DNA of 64,000 nt from CAKMZU01 sp965248335 (lineage in GTDB: Bacteria > Pseudomonadota > Gammaproteobacteria > Pseudomonadales > DT-91), in the NCBI GenBank assembly GCA_965248335.1, contig CBDFIY010000003.1, positions 1,364,001 through 1,428,000 on the forward strand. Direction: 5' to 3'. This document shows, piece after piece, positions 35,445-46,300 of this stretch. The number at the start of each line of letters is the position of its first letter. Within the stretch, counting starts at the first letter, position 1. Made by a program: the position numbers and the translations under genes. The notes under the pieces are model-generated. The model was not told where the DNA came from and did not search any database. It saw nothing but the letters and a program-made list of their open reading frames with translations.

Positions 35445-37049
35445 TTAATAAGTCGTCTTACTGACATCAACATACACTTTTAGTTTTTGGCCTTTCTTAA
35501 GGTATTTCTTAGGATTTACCTGATTCCATTTCACGAGATCTTTTATGCTGACATGGAATTTATCGGCAATACGTGCCAAAGAGTCTCCATTTCGTACAGT
35601 ATAGGTGATCCTTCTTGTCATCTCGGTTCGAGAAGATGGTTTGACGGTTTGCCAGATAACGAGTTTTTCACCAATGCGAAGGCTATCTTTTGGTGATTTA
35701 TTGTTCCATCGGGCTAACTGATTGATACTGATCTTATGTTTTTTAGCAATACGCCAAAGTGAATCCCCCGATTTTACACGGTGATTGATCTTGTTTTTTC
35801 GACTACCCGGTTGCCTATTTTGTTTCGCTCTCAGTCGTTGAGATTGGCTGTAACTGTATTCAATCGCATGGTTTTTAGCGGTAGGTATCATCAATTTCAT
35901 GCCTTTGAGAATACGGCTCGATGTTAAGTTGTTAACGTCTTTTATAAGTTGTGTGTTGCTATTATATTTTTGTGCGATCAAGCTAAGCGATTCGCCAGAT
36001 GCCACTTTATGACGTTTCCAGTTAATCCGCTGTTCTTCGGGGAGCTTTTTTAATGCTTGCTTAAGCGTATGTTTTTTATCAGCAGGAACTTTAAGCACAT
36101 AATTATCAATAGGTGGGGTTGCCCACTGGTTTAAGTCTGGGTTGAGGTAGTACAGCTCTTCAATTGGGGTATCCATGAGTGTTGCAGCTTGGGCGAGGTC
36201 TAACTGGTAACCAAGTTTGACGGCTTTAAAATAAGGCTCATCAGGAATCGAGAGTAGTTCAACATTGTATTCATTAGGGTATTTGATGATATGGGATAAA
36301 GCGATCAGCTTGGGTACATAAGCGCGCGTTTCTTTAGGAAGATCTAGGTGCCAAAAGGTCGTTGGCTGCTTACGCTTTTTATTTTTCCTAATCGCTTTTC
36401 TGACAGTCCCTTCGCCTGCGTTGTAGGCTGCGACTGCTAATAACCAGTCGTTGTCAAAATAACGATGTAAATAAGAAAGATACTTAATTGCAGCTTCTGT
36501 AGATTTTAAGGTGTTGCGACGGTCATCACGCCACCAATCACTTTCAAGCTTGAATCGTTTGGCTGTGATTGGGATGAACTGCCATAAACCCGAGGCTTGG
36601 CCATGTGAATAGGCAAAAGGCTCATAGGCACTTTCGACGATGGGGAGTAACGCTAAATCAGTTGGTAGCGAGTGTTTTTCGAGAAGTTCAACAACAGAAT
36701 GAATATAACGCGCGGAGCGCTTCTGCACGCGGCCTAAGTAGCTAGGGTGTTTATGATACCACCTAAGATGTGGAGTGATTCTTGGGTGTTTGACATCAGC
36801 TAATGCAAGGCCACGTTGTACGCGAGGCCAAATACTTAAGTCATCGGAAATAGTAACGGGCAATGCATCAATAGGGTGATTAAATGCGTCGGTTTCAACG
36901 GGGTAGCAAAAATCTTTACCCGTGATAACGTTGAAAGTTTTCCCCGTTTCAGATGACTTAGATTCTTTAACGGGTTTGAGTGTGTGGGTAGAGCATGCGG
37001 ACAGTAAAAGAAAAAAACATAAAAAAACCAACAGTTCACGACTAACCAT
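35445..37049 (-). CDS. mltD: Membrane-bound lytic murein transglycosylase D
   Basis: MltD cleaves peptidoglycan glycan strands to anhydro-muropeptides at the outer membrane. The lipobox LLLLSAC gives a lipidated Cys19. The SLT family-1 domain carries the catalytic Glu139 in PIVESAYEPFAYSHG and the motif ASGLWQF. Three LysM repeats follow (about 353-395, 430-475 and 484-528, opening HKVASGESLSLIAQKY, HRVKSGDSLWRIAKKH, YTVRNGDSLARIADKF). Two or three LysM units are normal. The start overlaps gloB by 8 bases, so the genes are translationally close, in the order gloB-mltD as in E. coli neighbours. Confidence 0.93.
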   Translation of the reverse strand: MVSRELLVFLCFFLLLSACSTHTLKPVKESKSSETGKTFNVITGKDFCYPVETDAFNHPIDALPVTISDDLSIWPRVQRGLALADVKHPRITPHLRWYHKHPSYLGRVQKRSARYIHSVVELLEKHSLPTDLALLPIVESAYEPFAYSHGQASGLWQFIPITAKRFKLESDWWRDDRRNTLKSTEAAIKYLSYLHRYFDNDWLLAVAAYNAGEGTVRKAIRKNKKRKQPTTFWHLDLPKETRAYVPKLIALSHIIKYPNEYNVELLSIPDEPYFKAVKLGYQLDLAQAATLMDTPIEELYYLNPDLNQWATPPIDNYVLKVPADKKHTLKQALKKLPEEQRINWKRHKVASGESLSLIAQKYNSNTQLIKDVNNLTSSRILKGMKLMIPTAKNHAIEYSYSQSQRLRAKQNRQPGSRKNKINHRVKSGDSLWRIAKKHKISINQLARWNNKSPKDSLRIGEKLVIWQTVKPSSRTEMTRRITYTVRNGDSLARIADKFHVSIKDLVKWNQVNPKKYLKKGQKLKVYVDVSKTTY

Positions 37050-37806
37050 TAAAATTATCTTTCCATTGTCTTATAGCGGCAAAAATATGCACGGGTGAAG
37101 AAGCGTGTGCATCCCTAGAAAGGGCGGCTTGCATTACACCTGATTTTTGCGTGCGTAAGAAGGGATTGGTTAAAAGTTCTTGTCGAATTGTGCTCGGTAG
37201 CGTAATTTTTCCAGCTTTTCGTAAGGATTGTACGTTTCTTAGCCGGGTTTGAGTGGCTTTGTTTGAGGGTTCCACGGCCAGAGAAAAACATAAATTGGCT
37301 TCAGTATATTCGTGTGCACAGAAGATTTTTGTATCAGGCGGAAAGCTTGCAATATACGTAAGGGTTTGAAGGAATATTTCGTATGTGCCTTCAAACATTC
37401 GACCGCAGCCACCTGCAAATAACGTATCGCCAACAAAAAAGATATCTTCAGATGAGCAATAAAACCCAATATGCTCAAGTGTATGGCCGGGTAAAGCAAT
37501 GATTTTAAAGCGTAACCCTAAGGTTTCAATTGCACCACAAGATTTTACCTGATGGGTTAATCCTTTGATATCTTTACATTCTGGCCCATAGATAGCGCAA
37601 TTTGTTTGTGCTTTTAGTACAGAAATACCGCCGGTATGATCTAAATGTTTGTGTGTTATCAAGATACTTTCTAAGGTTAATCCATGTTCATTTAGAAATT
37701 GAATCACAACGTCAGGGTCGCCTGGGTCAACCACCGCGACGCGATCTCCTTGTACGATTGCCCAGATATAATTGTCGTTAAAAGCTTTAAGTGCATGAAT
37801 TTTCAT
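37042..37806 (-). CDS. gloB: Hydroxyacylglutathione hydrolase (glyoxalase II)
   Basis: GloB hydrolyses S-lactoylglutathione in methylglyoxal detoxification. The metallo-beta-lactamase signature is THKHLDHTGG; other ligands lie in PGHTLEHIGFY, FVGDTLFAGGCGRMFEG and CAHEYTEANLCF. I prefer ATG 37806 (MKIHALKAFNDNYIW), which matches the family N-terminus; an upstream ATG at 37818 adds four residues. It is divergent from the YafS-like methyltransferase gene. Confidence 0.93.
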   Translation of the reverse strand: MKIHALKAFNDNYIWAIVQGDRVAVVDPGDPDVVIQFLNEHGLTLESILITHKHLDHTGGISVLKAQTNCAIYGPECKDIKGLTHQVKSCGAIETLGLRFKIIALPGHTLEHIGFYCSSEDIFFVGDTLFAGGCGRMFEGTYEIFLQTLTYIASFPPDTKIFCAHEYTEANLCFSLAVEPSNKATQTRLRNVQSLRKAGKITLPSTIRQELLTNPFLRTQKSGVMQAALSRDAHASSPVHIFAAIRQWKDNFNG

Positions 37807-37880
37807 CGTCGATGCCATTTTACTGTTTGCATTGTTGAATTATGTCGCAATAATATGTTTGTGTGAAAGGCTATATAGGG

Positions 37881-38681
37881 ATGACTTCAACGACAATGAT
37901 TAAAATAGCTGATAACAACGATGAAATGCATTCAGGCCTTTTAGCGTTTGAAGTGTTTTGTCGCACAGTAACCGGAAAAACGATGCTAGATGGTGAGCAG
38001 CGGTTATTGAATAATCACCTTGAAGGTTTGCAGGGTTATTATTTACTGCAACTCAGTGTACTGGATAATCTTCTGAATTATGATCGATGCCCAATTACAC
38101 ATAAATTTCGAATGCACAACCAACCTGCTGATGCAGTCAGTGCATATTTTGAAAAAGAAGCCTTACCGCTTGAGGCTGATTCTATGGATGCCATCGTTCT
38201 CCATCACTTATTGGATTATAGTCCGCGCCCCCACGAGTTACTGAGAGAGCTTAGTCGAATTACCTTGCCGTCAGGGCATTTGATTATCATTGGTTTTAAT
38301 CCCTACAGTTTGCTAGGTTTGCAGTCTCATTTATCAAGGAAAGTAAATTGTGGTTTAAAACAGCGTTTTTATTCGCCCTCTAAACTGTGTGACTGGTTGA
38401 GGCTGGTTGACTTCACCGTTGAGAGTGTAGATTATGGGCTGTTTTCTCCGCCTTGTTCTTATTTTCTAGGTACGCAATTGTCCGCTAAGCTTGAGCGTCG
38501 GTGCGAAAAGTGGCGCTGGCCATTAGGTGGGTTTTATATTGTGAAAGCAATAAAACGCGTCACACCCGCTACACCTATAAGTAGGCGCAAGAAAAAGCCT
38601 CGCTCACGAATGGTTCCCGTATTAAATCCTGCGCTGCCGACGAGGTCTTCAACACTGCATAAAGATGATGAATATGATTGA
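37881..38681 (+). CDS. YafS-like SAM-dependent methyltransferase
   Basis: The protein resembles YafS, a class I methyltransferase of unknown substrate that sits between gloB and rnhA in E. coli. The motifs LEADSMDAIVLHHLLDYS and ELSRITLPSGHLIIIGFNP match the acidic loop and the following strand of the fold; the SAM-binding glycine loop is not obvious. The start could be ATG 37881 (GAAAGG upstream) or ATG 37896. The last codons overlap rnhA, so both are in one operon with dnaQ. Confidence 0.8.
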   Translation: MTSTTMIKIADNNDEMHSGLLAFEVFCRTVTGKTMLDGEQRLLNNHLEGLQGYYLLQLSVLDNLLNYDRCPITHKFRMHNQPADAVSAYFEKEALPLEADSMDAIVLHHLLDYSPRPHELLRELSRITLPSGHLIIIGFNPYSLLGLQSHLSRKVNCGLKQRFYSPSKLCDWLRLVDFTVESVDYGLFSPPCSYFLGTQLSAKLERRCEKWRWPLGGFYIVKAIKRVTPATPISRRKKKPRSRMVPVLNPALPTRSSTLHKDDEYD

Positions 38682-39102
38682 GATATACACGGATGGTGCT
38701 TGTAAAGGTAATCCAGGACCGGGAGGATGGGGCGTTTTGTTACGCTATAAAGGGCATGAGAAAACGCTATTTGGTGGCGAAAAAAATACGACCAACAACC
38801 GGATGGAGTTATTGGCTGCCATCGAAGGGCTTAAAGCGTTGAAGAAGAATAGCAAGGTTTCTTTGACCACTGATTCGAGTTATGTAAAAAATGGTATAGA
38901 GAAATGGATGGCGAACTGGAAAAAAAACCAATGGAAAACAGCCAGTAAAAAACCTGTGAAAAATCAGGACTTATGGCAAATGCTGGATGAACAAGTCAGT
39001 GAGCATGAGGTAACGTGGCATTGGGTAAAAGGCCACAGTGGACATACTGAAAACGAAATAGCAGATGAGCTGGCTAATAAAGGGGCACGGCAATTTTTAT
39101 GA
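38674..39102 (+). CDS. rnhA: Ribonuclease HI
   Basis: RNase HI removes RNA from RNA-DNA hybrids. All catalytic acidic residues are present in family context: IYTDGACKGNPGPGGWG, NNRMELLAAI, LTTDSSYVKNGI and NEIADELAN, with the histidine region KGHSGHTENE. I use ATG 38674 (MIEIYTDG); an in-frame ATG at 38665 would add three residues. The stop overlaps the dnaQ start in an ATGA arrangement. Confidence 0.95.
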   Translation: MIEIYTDGACKGNPGPGGWGVLLRYKGHEKTLFGGEKNTTNNRMELLAAIEGLKALKKNSKVSLTTDSSYVKNGIEKWMANWKKNQWKTASKKPVKNQDLWQMLDEQVSEHEVTWHWVKGHSGHTENEIADELANKGARQFL

Positions 39103-39800
39103 GTAGGCAAGTCGTTTTAGATACAGAAACAACGGGTATTGACATCAGTTCAGGCAACCGGTTGATAGAAATTGGTTGCGTAGAGTTGATTAATCGTAAG
39201 CTCACCGGGAATCATTACCACCAATATATTAACCCTGAGCGTGACATTGAAGAAGGGGCCTATAAAGTTCATGGTATTGGGCTTGATTTTTTACAAGATA
39301 AACCCTTGTTTTCTAATGTTGCAGATGATTTTTTACGCTTTGTAAAAGGAGCTGAACTCATTATCCATAACGCGCCTTTTGATATTGGCTTTTTGAACCA
39401 TGAATTGCGACTTATCGATAAAAAACAACCGCTGATGGAAAATTATTGCTCTGTCCTTGATACGTTAGTCATGGCGAAAAAAAAGCACCCAGGGCAGCGT
39501 AACAGTCTAGATGCTTTATGTAAGCGTTATTATATCGACAATTCATCGCGAGATTTACATGGCGCACTTTTAGATTCCGAGCTATTGGCCGACGTTTATT
39601 TACGGATGACAGGCGGGCAAACAGGGCTTTCACTTGATGCAAGCAGTGATGATGGCGTGAGTGATAATGCGAGCAGCTTATCGGCGATAGCGCTCAATCA
39701 ACCTTTGCGATTGTTAAAGGCTAACCCGAAAGAAGTGGCAGAGCATGCTGCTTATCTTGAATTTCTCAATAAAAAAAGTGATGGGAATTGCCAGTGGTAG
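39099..39800 (+). CDS. dnaQ: DNA polymerase III epsilon subunit
   Basis: DnaQ is the 3'-5' proofreading exonuclease of the replicase. DEDDh motifs are VLDTETTGID, HNAPFDIGFLN and LHGALLDSELLADVYL. A beta-clamp-binding motif (QTGLSL) follows at about 175-180, and a C-terminal segment of the kind that joins the alpha subunit ends the protein. The gene starts inside the rnhA stop (ATGA), indicating translational coupling. Length 233 is typical. Confidence 0.95.
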   Translation: MSRQVVLDTETTGIDISSGNRLIEIGCVELINRKLTGNHYHQYINPERDIEEGAYKVHGIGLDFLQDKPLFSNVADDFLRFVKGAELIIHNAPFDIGFLNHELRLIDKKQPLMENYCSVLDTLVMAKKKHPGQRNSLDALCKRYYIDNSSRDLHGALLDSELLADVYLRMTGGQTGLSLDASSDDGVSDNASSLSAIALNQPLRLLKANPKEVAEHAAYLEFLNKKSDGNCQW

Positions 39801-39880
39801 GCCAAATAGCTGTTGCTAAGTTATTTGCAAGGAAAAATAGCAGTATGCCAGCAGAAGCATGCTAAGTAAGGGTTGTGTGG

Positions 39881-40276
39881 ATGGTTGGCATGGAAGGTCG
39901 TTGTCTTTGTGGTGCTTTGGCTTTCAACCTGAAAGTAGAAAAAGGCGAAATTTATCAGTGCCATTGCAGTAAATGCCGCCGTGTTACAGGGAGTGCCGCG
40001 AATGCGAACCTTATTGTCAAGTTGGACGATTTTCGTTGGCTAAAAGAGAGCGCTGAGCTTCAACGATATGTAACTGAGATGGGTTGGGTTTCTTCCTTTT
40101 GCAAGCGGTGTGGATCAAGGGCACCAATCATCGATAAAAAACGTGCGATTGTGTATGTGCCTGCCGGTAGTTTGCATCAAGATAAGACGTTGAGCGTTAC
40201 TTTGCATATCCATACAGGTTCAAAGGCGAGCTGGGATATCATCGGTGGTGAAGCGTGCCAAAAAGAGAAACAATGA
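39881..40276 (+). CDS. GFA-family zinc-binding protein (glutathione-dependent formaldehyde-activating enzyme/CENP-V type)
   Basis: The motifs RCLCGAL and CHCSKCRRVTGSA, then FCKRCGS, supply the cysteines that bind two zinc ions in this family. Most members have no proven enzyme activity, and the name formaldehyde-activating should not be read as function. ATG 39881 follows AAGGG; ATG 39890 is an alternative. It is separated from dnaQ by about 80 bases. Confidence 0.8.
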   Translation: MVGMEGRCLCGALAFNLKVEKGEIYQCHCSKCRRVTGSAANANLIVKLDDFRWLKESAELQRYVTEMGWVSSFCKRCGSRAPIIDKKRAIVYVPAGSLHQDKTLSVTLHIHTGSKASWDIIGGEACQKEKQ

Positions 40277-40320
40277 ATACACTTTAAAAAAAGTACCCAT
40301 TGTTTTTTTGTTTGCCACGC

Positions 40321-41589
40321 TTATTTTTTTTCGAATATAAATTTATCAAATGCTGTACTGAGAATATTTTCTGCTATGTATTTATGGGCAGCCGTTGTTG
40401 GGTGGGTGACACCCCAAAAGATATATTTATCTGAGCCATAATGTTGACACTCTTGGCTAATCGTATGGTCATGTAAATATTCTAGGGGGGAATCGCTATG
40501 AATATCCAAACAGGCATCTGAAGAGTTCACAAAGCCATGTAGTGATGGCTCCTTTATCATCTTTTCGAGAAGTGCATAGGTATCAAATATAACCATATTG
40601 AGATTCTGACTGTTATAGGCGTCGACTGCTTTTTTAGTGTAGGTATTAAAAGCATTAATCTCAGAGAAGACGCTATTGAATTTTTCTTTAGATTTATATT
40701 TGAATTGTGGTGCGTGTGTCGCGTTGGGGAGTGTTAAGACAAGAATGTTTTTTGCACCAGATTTGACGAGTTCTTCCAGTGCCCGTTTCATATCGTCTTC
40801 TACATGCGGTAGGCGGCGATCATAAGTCATAAAATCATTGAGGCCAAATTCAAGTGTAAACAGTGTATTTTCAGGGTTATAATTTTCCGCCATTTTCATG
40901 TATTTAATGTAAGATTTTACTTGCGAGTGTATGCCTTTTATCTCGATATATTCATTTTTTCCAGCAGCTCCACCAATAGCCCAATTATACAGAGGAATGT
41001 TTTTAGCCTTGGCTAAATATTCGGTCCATACAAAGCCATTTGAAAAATGGCCTAGAAACCATGCGTGGTCATTCGGGAATATCCAATCTGACGCATTAAA
41101 AATATTGCCGGTATCAGAGAGGCTATCGCCAAAAGAAACAATTTTATTGATGCCTTTCTGGTTGGGTTTGTCGTTAGTCCAAATCGTATCGTTGTAAGAA
41201 AAATGGTTGTCCGCTGCAAAGAATGTAATGTCGGCTTTATCGTAATGTGCATTCACTGTGTTCTTACATATTGTCATAAGCTCGTCATGCGTTGTTTTTG
41301 AGTAAAACATATTTTTGAAAGAAAACGCGGAGTCCCAATATCCTTCAAGTTTGAAATAGCGGCCGTCGGCATCGCGAGCCCAGTGATAGTGTGTATAAGG
41401 ATCGTTATTTGTGTTGGATGTACGGTACCAGCAACGAACATAAGTATGCGTATTCTCTGGCGTGGATTCTGGAACGATAAGGTTTTGAGAGGGGGGTAAT
41501 TTATGATCAATGTCATAAAAATCAAAATCCGAACTAAAGCCGAAACAGTACGGCATGAAAATCAATAAGAAGAATGCAATTTTTTTCAT
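40321..41589 (-). CDS. Secreted phospholipase / thermolabile hemolysin (SGNH hydrolase, TLH family)
   Basis: The protein resembles Vibrio thermolabile hemolysin (lecithin-dependent hemolysin) over most of its length, including an N-terminal domain (about 20-145) and an SGNH hydrolase domain. Visible are a signal peptide (1-18), the nucleophile Ser156 in SFGDSLSDTGN, FSNGFVWTEYLA, YNWAIGGAAG, FTLEFGLNDF and FWGVTHPTT with His396. Gly393 replaces the usual Asp of the triad; I recall that the Vibrio vulnificus relative VvPlpA has Gly at this place and uses a bound chloride ion. ATG 41589 has AAGGTGG upstream. Expected role: cleavage of phospholipid acyl chains outside the cell. Confidence 0.88.
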   Translation of the reverse strand: MKKIAFFLLIFMPYCFGFSSDFDFYDIDHKLPPSQNLIVPESTPENTHTYVRCWYRTSNTNNDPYTHYHWARDADGRYFKLEGYWDSAFSFKNMFYSKTTHDELMTICKNTVNAHYDKADITFFAADNHFSYNDTIWTNDKPNQKGINKIVSFGDSLSDTGNIFNASDWIFPNDHAWFLGHFSNGFVWTEYLAKAKNIPLYNWAIGGAAGKNEYIEIKGIHSQVKSYIKYMKMAENYNPENTLFTLEFGLNDFMTYDRRLPHVEDDMKRALEELVKSGAKNILVLTLPNATHAPQFKYKSKEKFNSVFSEINAFNTYTKKAVDAYNSQNLNMVIFDTYALLEKMIKEPSLHGFVNSSDACLDIHSDSPLEYLHDHTISQECQHYGSDKYIFWGVTHPTTAAHKYIAENILSTAFDKFIFEKK

Positions 41590-41867
41590 TATGAACCACC
41601 TTTTTCTGTGAATAAAATACACGACCAGATAAATTTTTAACCCGAATGTTTATATATAATGTGCTTTTGACATAAAACTAGAAAAAACATTCCTTCGTTA
41701 TTTGAAATAAAAACTACTGTAAAAGTGCATGAAACGCGCGATGCAGGGCAGAGTATATTAGCTCTTTTTAACTTAATCAGTCTTTAGTCGTATAAGGAGA
41801 ATTGCAGCGGTTTTAATGAGATCTGCTACATTAATGAGTAATGTAAAATGAGTCAGTATGCATACTT

Positions 41868-43139
41868 ATGGAAAGATCACTTTTCGATATACTCTGGGTT
41901 GCCTTCAGTATTGTATTGGTTTTCTTGATGCAGCCAGGTTTTTTATGCGTTGAGGCTGGGTTTACGCGTAGTAAAAATAGTATCAATGTGGCTATAAAAA
42001 ACCTGACCGATTTTGGGTTGGTTTCGATTTTATTTTGGGTATCCGGCTACGCGCTCATGTTTGGCCGTTCTTATGATGGTTTAATTGGCATCACTGATTT
42101 CACCCCGGAGCTTTCATCGCAGGGTCTTTGGGAGCCCGTATTTTTTATGTTTCAGCTCATGTTTTGTGGCACAGCTGTCACCATTTTATCAGGAGCGATT
42201 TCTGAGCGAGTAAAATTCACGGGTTACATTTTTTTGACGCTGTGGGTTGCTGGTGTCATTTATCCTGTTTTCGGACATTGGGCGTGGAACGGTGTTGCTG
42301 GTACAGCTGATACTCAAGGGTGGTTGGCGAAGCGAGGTTTTCATGACTTCGCAGGCTCAACAGTTGTACATAGTGTCGGTGGCTGGGCGGCACTGGCAAT
42401 ACTACTTATTATTGGGCCGCGTATAGGCCGCTTTAAGACAGAGAAAAAAAACATACGTATGACCAGTAATAATCTTCCTTTGGCATCTCTCGGTGTTTTT
42501 TTGCTCTGGGGTAGTTGGTTTGGATTTAACGCGGGCAGCTATTTTAAGTTTGATATGCATACCGTGTTGATAATCATGCGTACACTTATTGCGGGTGCTT
42601 CAGGTCTTATGGCTGCCATGTTTTTGGGGTGGATTATTTATAAGCGGGCGGATGTTACCTTGATGCTCAATGGTACCTTGTGCGGTTTGGTTTCTATCAC
42701 TGCACCTGTTTATGTGGTGAGTGTGGCAGAGTCTGTGGTTATAGGTTTTCTCGGCGGTATTGTTTTTCTACTGGTTAATCGCTTGCTGATTAAATATCAC
42801 ATCGATGATGCTGTTGGCGCAATACCTGTTCACTTGGGAGGCGGTATTTGGGGTACATTGGCAGTGCCTCTTTTTGGTGACCCAGTGTTGATTGGCTCAG
42901 GGCTCGATTTTATTGGTCAGTTACAGATACAGGTCATTGGTGTGTTGGTTTGTGGTTTGTGGGCATTTGTGCCGACATTTTTATTATTTACATGTTTAGG
43001 CCGTTTTTATTCGTTACGGGTGTCAAGACACGCAGAGTTAAAAGGGCTAAACATAAGCGAGCATGCTGAGAAAAATGAACTGCATCACGTACGTGAGGCG
43101 TTGTCTAAGCATTTAAATATAGAAAAAGAAAAGCATTAA
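41868..43139 (+). CDS. amt: Ammonium transporter (Amt family)
   Basis: Amt proteins carry ammonium across the inner membrane. About eleven transmembrane helices are seen, with no signal for cleavage. The twin pore histidines appear in DFAGSTVVHSVGGWAAL and AIPVHLGGGIWGTLAV, and the N-terminal MQPGFLCVEAGFTRSKN is typical. The C-terminal tail (about 385-423) is charged. No glnK lies next to it, although the two are usually an operon. No clear ribosome site precedes ATG 41868. Length 423 is normal. Confidence 0.92.
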   Translation: MERSLFDILWVAFSIVLVFLMQPGFLCVEAGFTRSKNSINVAIKNLTDFGLVSILFWVSGYALMFGRSYDGLIGITDFTPELSSQGLWEPVFFMFQLMFCGTAVTILSGAISERVKFTGYIFLTLWVAGVIYPVFGHWAWNGVAGTADTQGWLAKRGFHDFAGSTVVHSVGGWAALAILLIIGPRIGRFKTEKKNIRMTSNNLPLASLGVFLLWGSWFGFNAGSYFKFDMHTVLIIMRTLIAGASGLMAAMFLGWIIYKRADVTLMLNGTLCGLVSITAPVYVVSVAESVVIGFLGGIVFLLVNRLLIKYHIDDAVGAIPVHLGGGIWGTLAVPLFGDPVLIGSGLDFIGQLQIQVIGVLVCGLWAFVPTFLLFTCLGRFYSLRVSRHAELKGLNISEHAEKNELHHVREALSKHLNIEKEKH

Positions 43140-43337
43140 GTTTAGAGATTTTTTTTCCGCGGTTTATAGTGGTATCTTTGAGTTAGACGATTTTTTGTGA
43201 GTATCCTTGGAAGCGTTTAATGCATGTCGTCAGTGGGTTGCTAATAAAATCGTTTTAATGTTGAATCTTAAAAATTTAATTATTATTAAGTAATATTTAA
43301 TATATATTTAATATGTATAAATCATATGTTGATATGT

Positions 43338-46300
43338 ATGAGATATTTTTTTTTAGTAATGTTGTTTTTGATTTCTTCGTGCGAAACTAAATATTCCCGA
43401 GAATCCTTGGGGGGCGTTATCGTGTCTTTTTCGTCGAGCGATTATCCATTGGTGGGTTTTCCTGTAAAAATCAAAAAAATAGAATTTATAGACGAAAATA
43501 ATAATGTAATAAAAGTGCCAGTTGATTTGTTTGTGAATGTGGGTGGTGGTGAGACTCGCTTTGTTGGTGGATTTGAGATGCCGGCTAAAACATATAATAG
43601 AGTAAAAGTAACACTCACATTTTATGATTCTGCCTTAGCATTATATGATAGATTCAATAATGAACTACTTTTGTCACAGCTCGTGGATGCCGAAAACTTT
43701 TTTATTCCTCAAGATAAACCTGAAATCATTGTTACGATTCATCCGGGGCAGCCAATTGTCATAAAAAATGGCGAATTGAATTTATTGAATGTTCATTTAA
43801 ATACCAGCGATTCTCTTACTGCTGTTGAGGTTAAAAGCCATTATTACACGCGATTTCAACCCAGTATTTCAATCAATAAAGTTGCTAGCCTTCCCGCTCA
43901 GGGCGTGCTTAGTTATAGCGGTGTCGCCAAGAATATTGAGCTATCAATAGGTAATTTGCCTAAGTTATCATTTGATGTGGATGCGGTATTAAATAAAAAA
44001 ACAGAGATAGATAAATTTGATAGTACGTTATCAGCGTTAAATGGAAAGGTTGTCAATGTCAACTTATCATCAGCACCGGGCAGAAAATCCGTAGTTGTTC
44101 AGGCATCAACTGATCGCCGCTTTCAAGGTTTATTTATATCTAAAAATAACAAGCGTTTATTTAATGGTTACGAGACAAATGGTAATAATTTTAAGTTGGT
44201 TATTGATTACCCTATTGAAGAATTCCCTGATTTACAGTGTTTTTTAGATGATGAAGCCGTTGATATTACACGTGTTGATTCAGGACAAAAAGCGACTGTA
44301 TATTTCAATGAAGAGGCCTCTAGCTGCTATCTTGAACCCGTCCATATTTTTGGTCGAGCGACAAAAATAGATAAAACCATACAGGTGGCTGCTGAAGAAA
44401 TTTCGCTCTATAAATCGGAAATCCTTAATAATTCACTTATCCAATTTCCTTCTTCTAACAAAGCAGGTATTGATGTAGGGCAGTGGATCCAGTTGCAAGG
44501 TTATCTTGTAGAAAGTGAGCCGAATAATTTTATAATTAAAAAAATTGAATATAGTCAGCAGAATATGGTAGGTCTACGGCTTGACTTCGATAAAACGCAA
44601 GAAACATCGATTGCTGCAGGTAAGAATGATTTAGGCGGTTTTAATATGTATTTTCTTGATGTTATGGCAACAAAAAATATAAGCCTATTTTATTTGGGAA
44701 GTAGGGTATCTATTGATAGCCCTGTTAATACTATTTCAATGGGAGAAGATACTGTAATCCAGTTAAGCATTGATAATGATCAGGACAGAATTAATTACAC
44801 GTGTAATGATCTGGCAGTATGCCTTTCAATTGTACAATCATTGATTCACTCAGGCGAAAAGAAAATATCATCATTAAACGTTAATGGTCACTTGAATGAC
44901 GGAATGTTGAAAGCAAAATTTATGATGTTGAGTTTGCAGCGGCCGTTCGTTATTTTTGGTGAGCCTACAAAAAAAAGAGATTTTATCCTTAATGTAGATT
45001 CTTTGCTTGATGAAGAGCGCGACAAATTGATGTCAGATGTAATGCCTATTGTTTATACTAAAAGATTGATTGTTAATGGCTATCTCAATGAAATGCATTG
45101 GGGGGATTTAGTACGCTACTCGCCGGAAGAGAATGCTATTAATATAAGCCCAATTTTAGCTGGCCCTGGATGGCAATCGGTTAAGGATTGGTTTAGTAAA
45201 TGGTTTGGCGCAAAGGCGGGCTTTATAGTGTTATATATTGAAGGCCTTATTAAAGAGTATGACGATATAGCTAAAGTTGAGAAACCTGTACATAAAGTTA
45301 ATGGAAGCAGTATGTTACAAGTTTTTGAAGCTCAGCCGAATAAATATCTTGATGAGAATGATCAAAGCAAGAACTTTTTTAAAAAAATTTCCTTAAAGTA
45401 TCGATTTATTTATGATAAACCAGAAACTCAACAAATGCGTGAAATGCTTTCTTCTATTCCTGAGGCGTTTACAAATAAATTCTACGCTACTGTACATGCT
45501 AAGGATTATGCGTATTTCATCGATATTTCTAATGGAAAACTTTCAGGTAAAAAATATAATTTAGAAAAAAAAGAGTGGGAAGAGTCTAAGGTTTTAGGCG
45601 ATAACAAAAAAATGTTATATAAAGAAGGGTTTGGAACTCAAAAAGTAGTTAATAAATATGGAGATGATGTTAAATTCTCTAAAGAATTTACAGATAAAAT
45701 TACTTTTATCCATGAAATGGATGGAGGTGGGGGCATGCTGTATATTAGGTCGGTAGATGACCATGATATTTATACGAACTTAGGGAGTTATGAGAGCGTA
45801 GGTGACGAAGGTTTTCAGAAAGAAATATTATATTTACTGGATTCGCATGTGGGGCTAGAGGAGGAGAAAATTCATTTTGGTGGTGCTCATAAAAACACAC
45901 TGCGAAAGGATTACAATTTTGATGATTATGCAAGTGCAAGTCAGTATCAGCCTTCTTCAAGGAAAATAGTAGAGAAAGTAGCTCAACCATTTATTTTCCA
46001 GAGGACAGAAGACGATTTTGTAGAGAAATATGGTGGCCGAGTTAAGCAGTATATGATGCCCTTGGATAAAGTCGATTTCATGAAAAAATATAATGAGGAA
46101 TTGAAAGTGAGAGAGCTTGATGCTGACGGTGATAAGTATAAGTTTGTGGAGGAGAATGCTGAGTTGAATGCCTTTGGGTATGTTGTTGTGGATGAAGAGA
46201 AAAAAATTGAGCCAGTTGGGGAAGCAGAATTTACTGTAGGGGATACTGTCGTTACTGCAGTAATTGAAAATGAAGATGATAAAGAAAAAGAAAAAGAAAA

